Notes under the pieces: generated by a model
What the model saw: the letters and a program-made list of their open reading frames with translations, nothing else
Told to the model about the DNA's origin: nothing
Database searches by the model: none
Assembly (NCBI GenBank): GCA_963839365.1
Contig: CAWIUT010000010.1
Location: 372,001-436,000 of the forward strand
DNA: 64,000 nucleotides
From: DASSKA01 sp963839365
GTDB taxonomy: Bacteria; Actinomycetota; Actinomycetes; Propionibacteriales; Nocardioidaceae
Reading direction: 5' to 3'
Program-made: the position numbers and the translations under genes
Part shown: positions 61,891 to 64,000 of the stretch, piece after piece
Position numbering within the stretch: position 1 is the stretch's first letter
How the letters are laid out: the number at the start of each line of letters is the position of its first letter

Positions 61891-62961
61891 CTATCGGGCC
61901 GCTCGCCGGTACTGCACCGGCCACAGCGCCGGGTCGGTTTCCCCGAGCTCGTACGCCGCGCGCAACGGCCAGTGCGGCTCGCGAAGCAGCTCGCGGCCGA
62001 GGAGCACGACGTCGGCTGAACCCTCGGCGAGGATCTCTTCGGCCTGCTTGGGCTCGGTGATGAGCCCCACAGCGCCCGTGGGTACTCCGGCCTCGGTGCG
62101 GATGCGTCGGGCGAACGGAACCTGGTAGCCCGCACCGACCGGGATATCGGCGAGCACGTTGCCGCCTGTGGAGGTGTCGATCAGGTCCACGCCCGCCGTC
62201 CGGAGCAGAGTGGCCAGCCGCACGGTGTCGTCCTCACTCCAGCCGCCCGCGACCCAGTCGGTCGCGGAGACCCGGACAATGACGGGGACCCCGCCGCCGA
62301 CCCGGGACCGCACTTCCCGGACGACCTCGAGCAGCAGCCGGACGCGGTCGTCGAAGGACCCGCCGTACTCGTCGTCGCGGCGGTTCGACAGCGGTGAGAG
62401 GAACTCGTGGAGCAGGTATCCGTGCGCAGCGTGCACCTCGACCACGTCGAAGCCGGCGGCGTCGGCCCGCTCGGCGGCGTCGCCGAATGCTGCCACGATG
62501 CTTGTGATGCCCGCGTTGTTCAGCGGTTCCGGGTCCTCTCGCAGCCCAGCGAACGGCTCGGCCGAGGGCGCGACCGGTCGCCACCCGCCGTCGACGTCGG
62601 CAACGCCTCCGCGCTCACCGGTGAAACCTGAGTACGTCGATGCCTTGCGGCCGGCGTGGGCCAGCTGGATCCCCGCTGTGGCCCCCTGGCCGTGCAGGAA
62701 GTCCACGATGCGCGCCCAGGCCGCCTGTTGCTCGTCGTTCCAGAGTCCAGAGTCCTCAGGGGAGATCCGGCCCTCTGGCGTCACGGCGGTCGCCTCGGTG
62801 AGGACCAAGCCGGCGCCGCCGCGGGCGAAGGAGCCGAGGTGGACCAGGTGCCAGTCGTTCGGGACACCGTCGACGGCAGAGTACTGGCACATCGGCGACA
62901 CCCACACCCGGTTGCGGACCGTGACGTCGCGCAGGGTGATGGGGGTGAACATCTGGCTCAC
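61891..62961 (-). CDS. NADPH dehydrogenase-like old yellow enzyme (NamA/YqjM type)
   Basis: A 356-residue FMN-dependent TIM-barrel ene-reductase. VWVSPMCQYSAVDGVPNDWHLVHLGSFARGG has the YqjM-type Cys near residue 26 that interacts with FMN, then IQLAHAGRKAS and VEVHAAHGYLLHEFLSPLSNRRDDEYGG (His pair and active-site region), IVRVSATDWVAGGWSEDD, LIDTSTGGN and the FMN-phosphate-binding VGLITEPKQAEEILAEGSADVVLLGRELL. GTG 62961 has GGGAGG upstream. It reduces activated C=C bonds in electrophilic enones or nitro compounds. Single-gene unit. Confidence 0.93.
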   Translation of the reverse strand: MSQMFTPITLRDVTVRNRVWVSPMCQYSAVDGVPNDWHLVHLGSFARGGAGLVLTEATAVTPEGRISPEDSGLWNDEQQAAWARIVDFLHGQGATAGIQLAHAGRKASTYSGFTGERGGVADVDGGWRPVAPSAEPFAGLREDPEPLNNAGITSIVAAFGDAAERADAAGFDVVEVHAAHGYLLHEFLSPLSNRRDDEYGGSFDDRVRLLLEVVREVRSRVGGGVPVIVRVSATDWVAGGWSEDDTVRLATLLRTAGVDLIDTSTGGNVLADIPVGAGYQVPFARRIRTEAGVPTGAVGLITEPKQAEEILAEGSADVVLLGRELLREPHWPLRAAYELGETDPALWPVQYRRAAR

Positions 62962-63180
62962 TGGCGCTGCCTCCCAGGATCTGTGGAGTGAAACCATTCG
63001 TATACGCCTAACCCGCGGGAGGCGTGTGGGATTCCATGTCCGGCACAGGCCAGGATCGGTCAGCGCGGCAGCCTGGGTCCTTGCTCGTCGTTGGCACCTG
63101 TGGTTGGTGCTGTGGAGAGTTGGGGCGGAGACGCTGCCCCGGGCAGTGTCAACCAGGACAGGCAAGTCTGGGCTGTGTAC

Positions 63181-63810
63181 TCAGCCAGGGCCCGGGCCTG
63201 TGGCGCTGTCCCCGGCCCCAGGCGGAGGTGGCGCCGGTGTGCCGGACGCCGGAGAGCTCGGACCCCAGGCGAGGGGCGCGTAGCCGGGCCCATGGGCGTA
63301 GGGCCCGGCGGGCGGGTGCTCATCTGGCGGCCCTGACCTCGGGCCGAACCGGTTAGGGCCCCTTGTGCTGGGGCGCAGCATGAGCACCAGGTTGACAGCC
63401 AGGCTGGCGAGCAATGTGAGGCTGCCAGCCACGAACAGCGCGATGGCGAGCCCGGGAGTGTCGTGGGCGTTGGAGAAGGCACCGGCCAAAGCGGTGACGA
63501 CACCAGCGACGATGGCCCCGACGCCGGCGAGGGCTGTGCTGATCGGGGCCGCCAACCACCAGCCGGACAGATCGGAGTCGTGCAGGCGCCGCACGGAGAC
63601 GGCCAACGCGGGCACCAGCAGGCCGAGGGAGACGACGGTGCCCAAGTAGCTGAAACCGAGGGCGGCGTCGGTCAGTCGGTCGATCCCGGTGGTGGCACTG
63701 TCGACCAGGACGGTGAACAGGTACCACCACCAGAACTCGCTAGGCGCGGCGCGGCCACGGAAATTGGCGTACTGGCGCAGCACGCTTTGGACGGCGCCAG
63801 GGAAAGTCAT
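63181..63810 (-). CDS. DUF805 membrane protein
   Basis: A 209-residue membrane protein. It starts with the DUF805 signature VLRQYANFRGRAAPSEFWWWYLF, then helices YLGTVVSLGLLVPALAVSVRRLHDSDLSGWW, STALAGVGAIVAGVVTALAGAF and ALFVAGSLTLLASLAVNLVLML. The C-terminal 45 residues are a Pro/Gly-rich soluble tail with no domain. YhaH/YhaI-type DUF805 proteins are of unknown function. ATG 63810 with GGAG about six bases upstream; the 190 bp to the window edge upstream hold no visible gene start. Confidence 0.85.
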   Translation of the reverse strand: MTFPGAVQSVLRQYANFRGRAAPSEFWWWYLFTVLVDSATTGIDRLTDAALGFSYLGTVVSLGLLVPALAVSVRRLHDSDLSGWWLAAPISTALAGVGAIVAGVVTALAGAFSNAHDTPGLAIALFVAGSLTLLASLAVNLVLMLRPSTRGPNRFGPRSGPPDEHPPAGPYAHGPGYAPLAWGPSSPASGTPAPPPPGAGDSATGPGPG

Positions 63811-64000
63811 GAATGCTCCGGACGGTCGCGGGTCAGCGACGGTGTGAGGACCGGGCGTGGCCTCGGCATCCTTGCGCGGGAATGCGACGGCCGCTTCACG
63901 GCGGACCAGCCGGGATCGCTGCTGGCACGGCAGCGTGGGCACACACCCTTCCACTTTCAACTTACACGGCAGTAGGGGGCTTGCGGCAAGACCCATGCTC

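Overview
The window is high-GC DNA with GC-rich third codon positions, frequent GTG and TTG starts, many genes without a strong Shine-Dalgarno sequence, and actinobacterial hallmark genes: sepX/glpR, polyphosphate glucokinase, a divergent glgC / GT4 glycogen-synthase pair, a DUF3054 protein and a possible mycothiol-dependent DinB-type protein. A soil-type actinobacterium, perhaps Nocardioidaceae-like, is the best guess. That is an inference from gene content; there is no rRNA in the window. I saw no CRISPR array, rRNA, transposase or intact prophage gene.

1-6.6 kb is a catabolic island for a sugar acid: a truncated MFS transporter and an uncharacterised TIM-barrel-like protein face an IclR regulator, a tartrate/D-malate dehydrogenase-type oxidoreductase and an aldo/keto reductase, followed by convergent KDPG aldolase and 2-keto-3-deoxygluconate kinase. 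Two copies of one three-block operator lie in the two promoter regions and tie the island together. 6.7-9.8 kb holds a DUF3054 protein, a frameshifted methyltransferase pseudogene and a CPA1-type antiporter, with poorly coding DNA between them.

9.8-24 kb holds a NYN/LOTUS-like protein, an Orn/Lys/Arg decarboxylase overlapping an M20 peptidase, a tiny zinc-ribbon protein upstream of acetyl-CoA synthetase, an AraC-VOC-UvrA-like operon, an NTF2-like protein, three secreted proteins and a YigZ/IMPACT protein. 24-35 kb carries cydAB and a run of envelope and exported functions: GH10-like hydrolase, NlpC/P60 hydrolase, TDT transporter, tandem ABM protein, GerW-like protein, L,D-transpeptidase, LCP ligase, PfpI-type protein and a cupredoxin-like lipoprotein. 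35-49.6 kb is core-like: glgC/glgM, an NAD(P)-binding epimerase-like protein, mscL, a SAF-domain protein, an FmdB zinc ribbon, penicillin acylase, 5-formyl-THF cyclo-ligase, UGPase, and the moeA(glp)-moaC-mog-rimJ-sepX(glpR) run, ended by tRNA-Ala(CGC).

Immediately 3' of the tRNA is a decayed excisionase gene, the scar of an old integrated element. From there to 60 kb the genes resemble the mycobacterial DosR dormancy neighbourhood: two double-domain universal stress proteins, an ArsB/NhaD-type transporter, a P2-type cation ATPase and a GH65 hydrolase/phosphorylase overlapping it by 4 nt. The right end has a DUF4232 exported protein, polyphosphate glucokinase, an old-yellow-enzyme reductase and a DUF805 membrane protein.

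No single undescribed system stands out. The best leads are the shared operator with its unknown TIM-barrel partner, the excisionase relic at tRNA-Ala, the USP/ATPase/GH65 stress island, the two short leader ORFs, and several small proteins of 48-61 residues.
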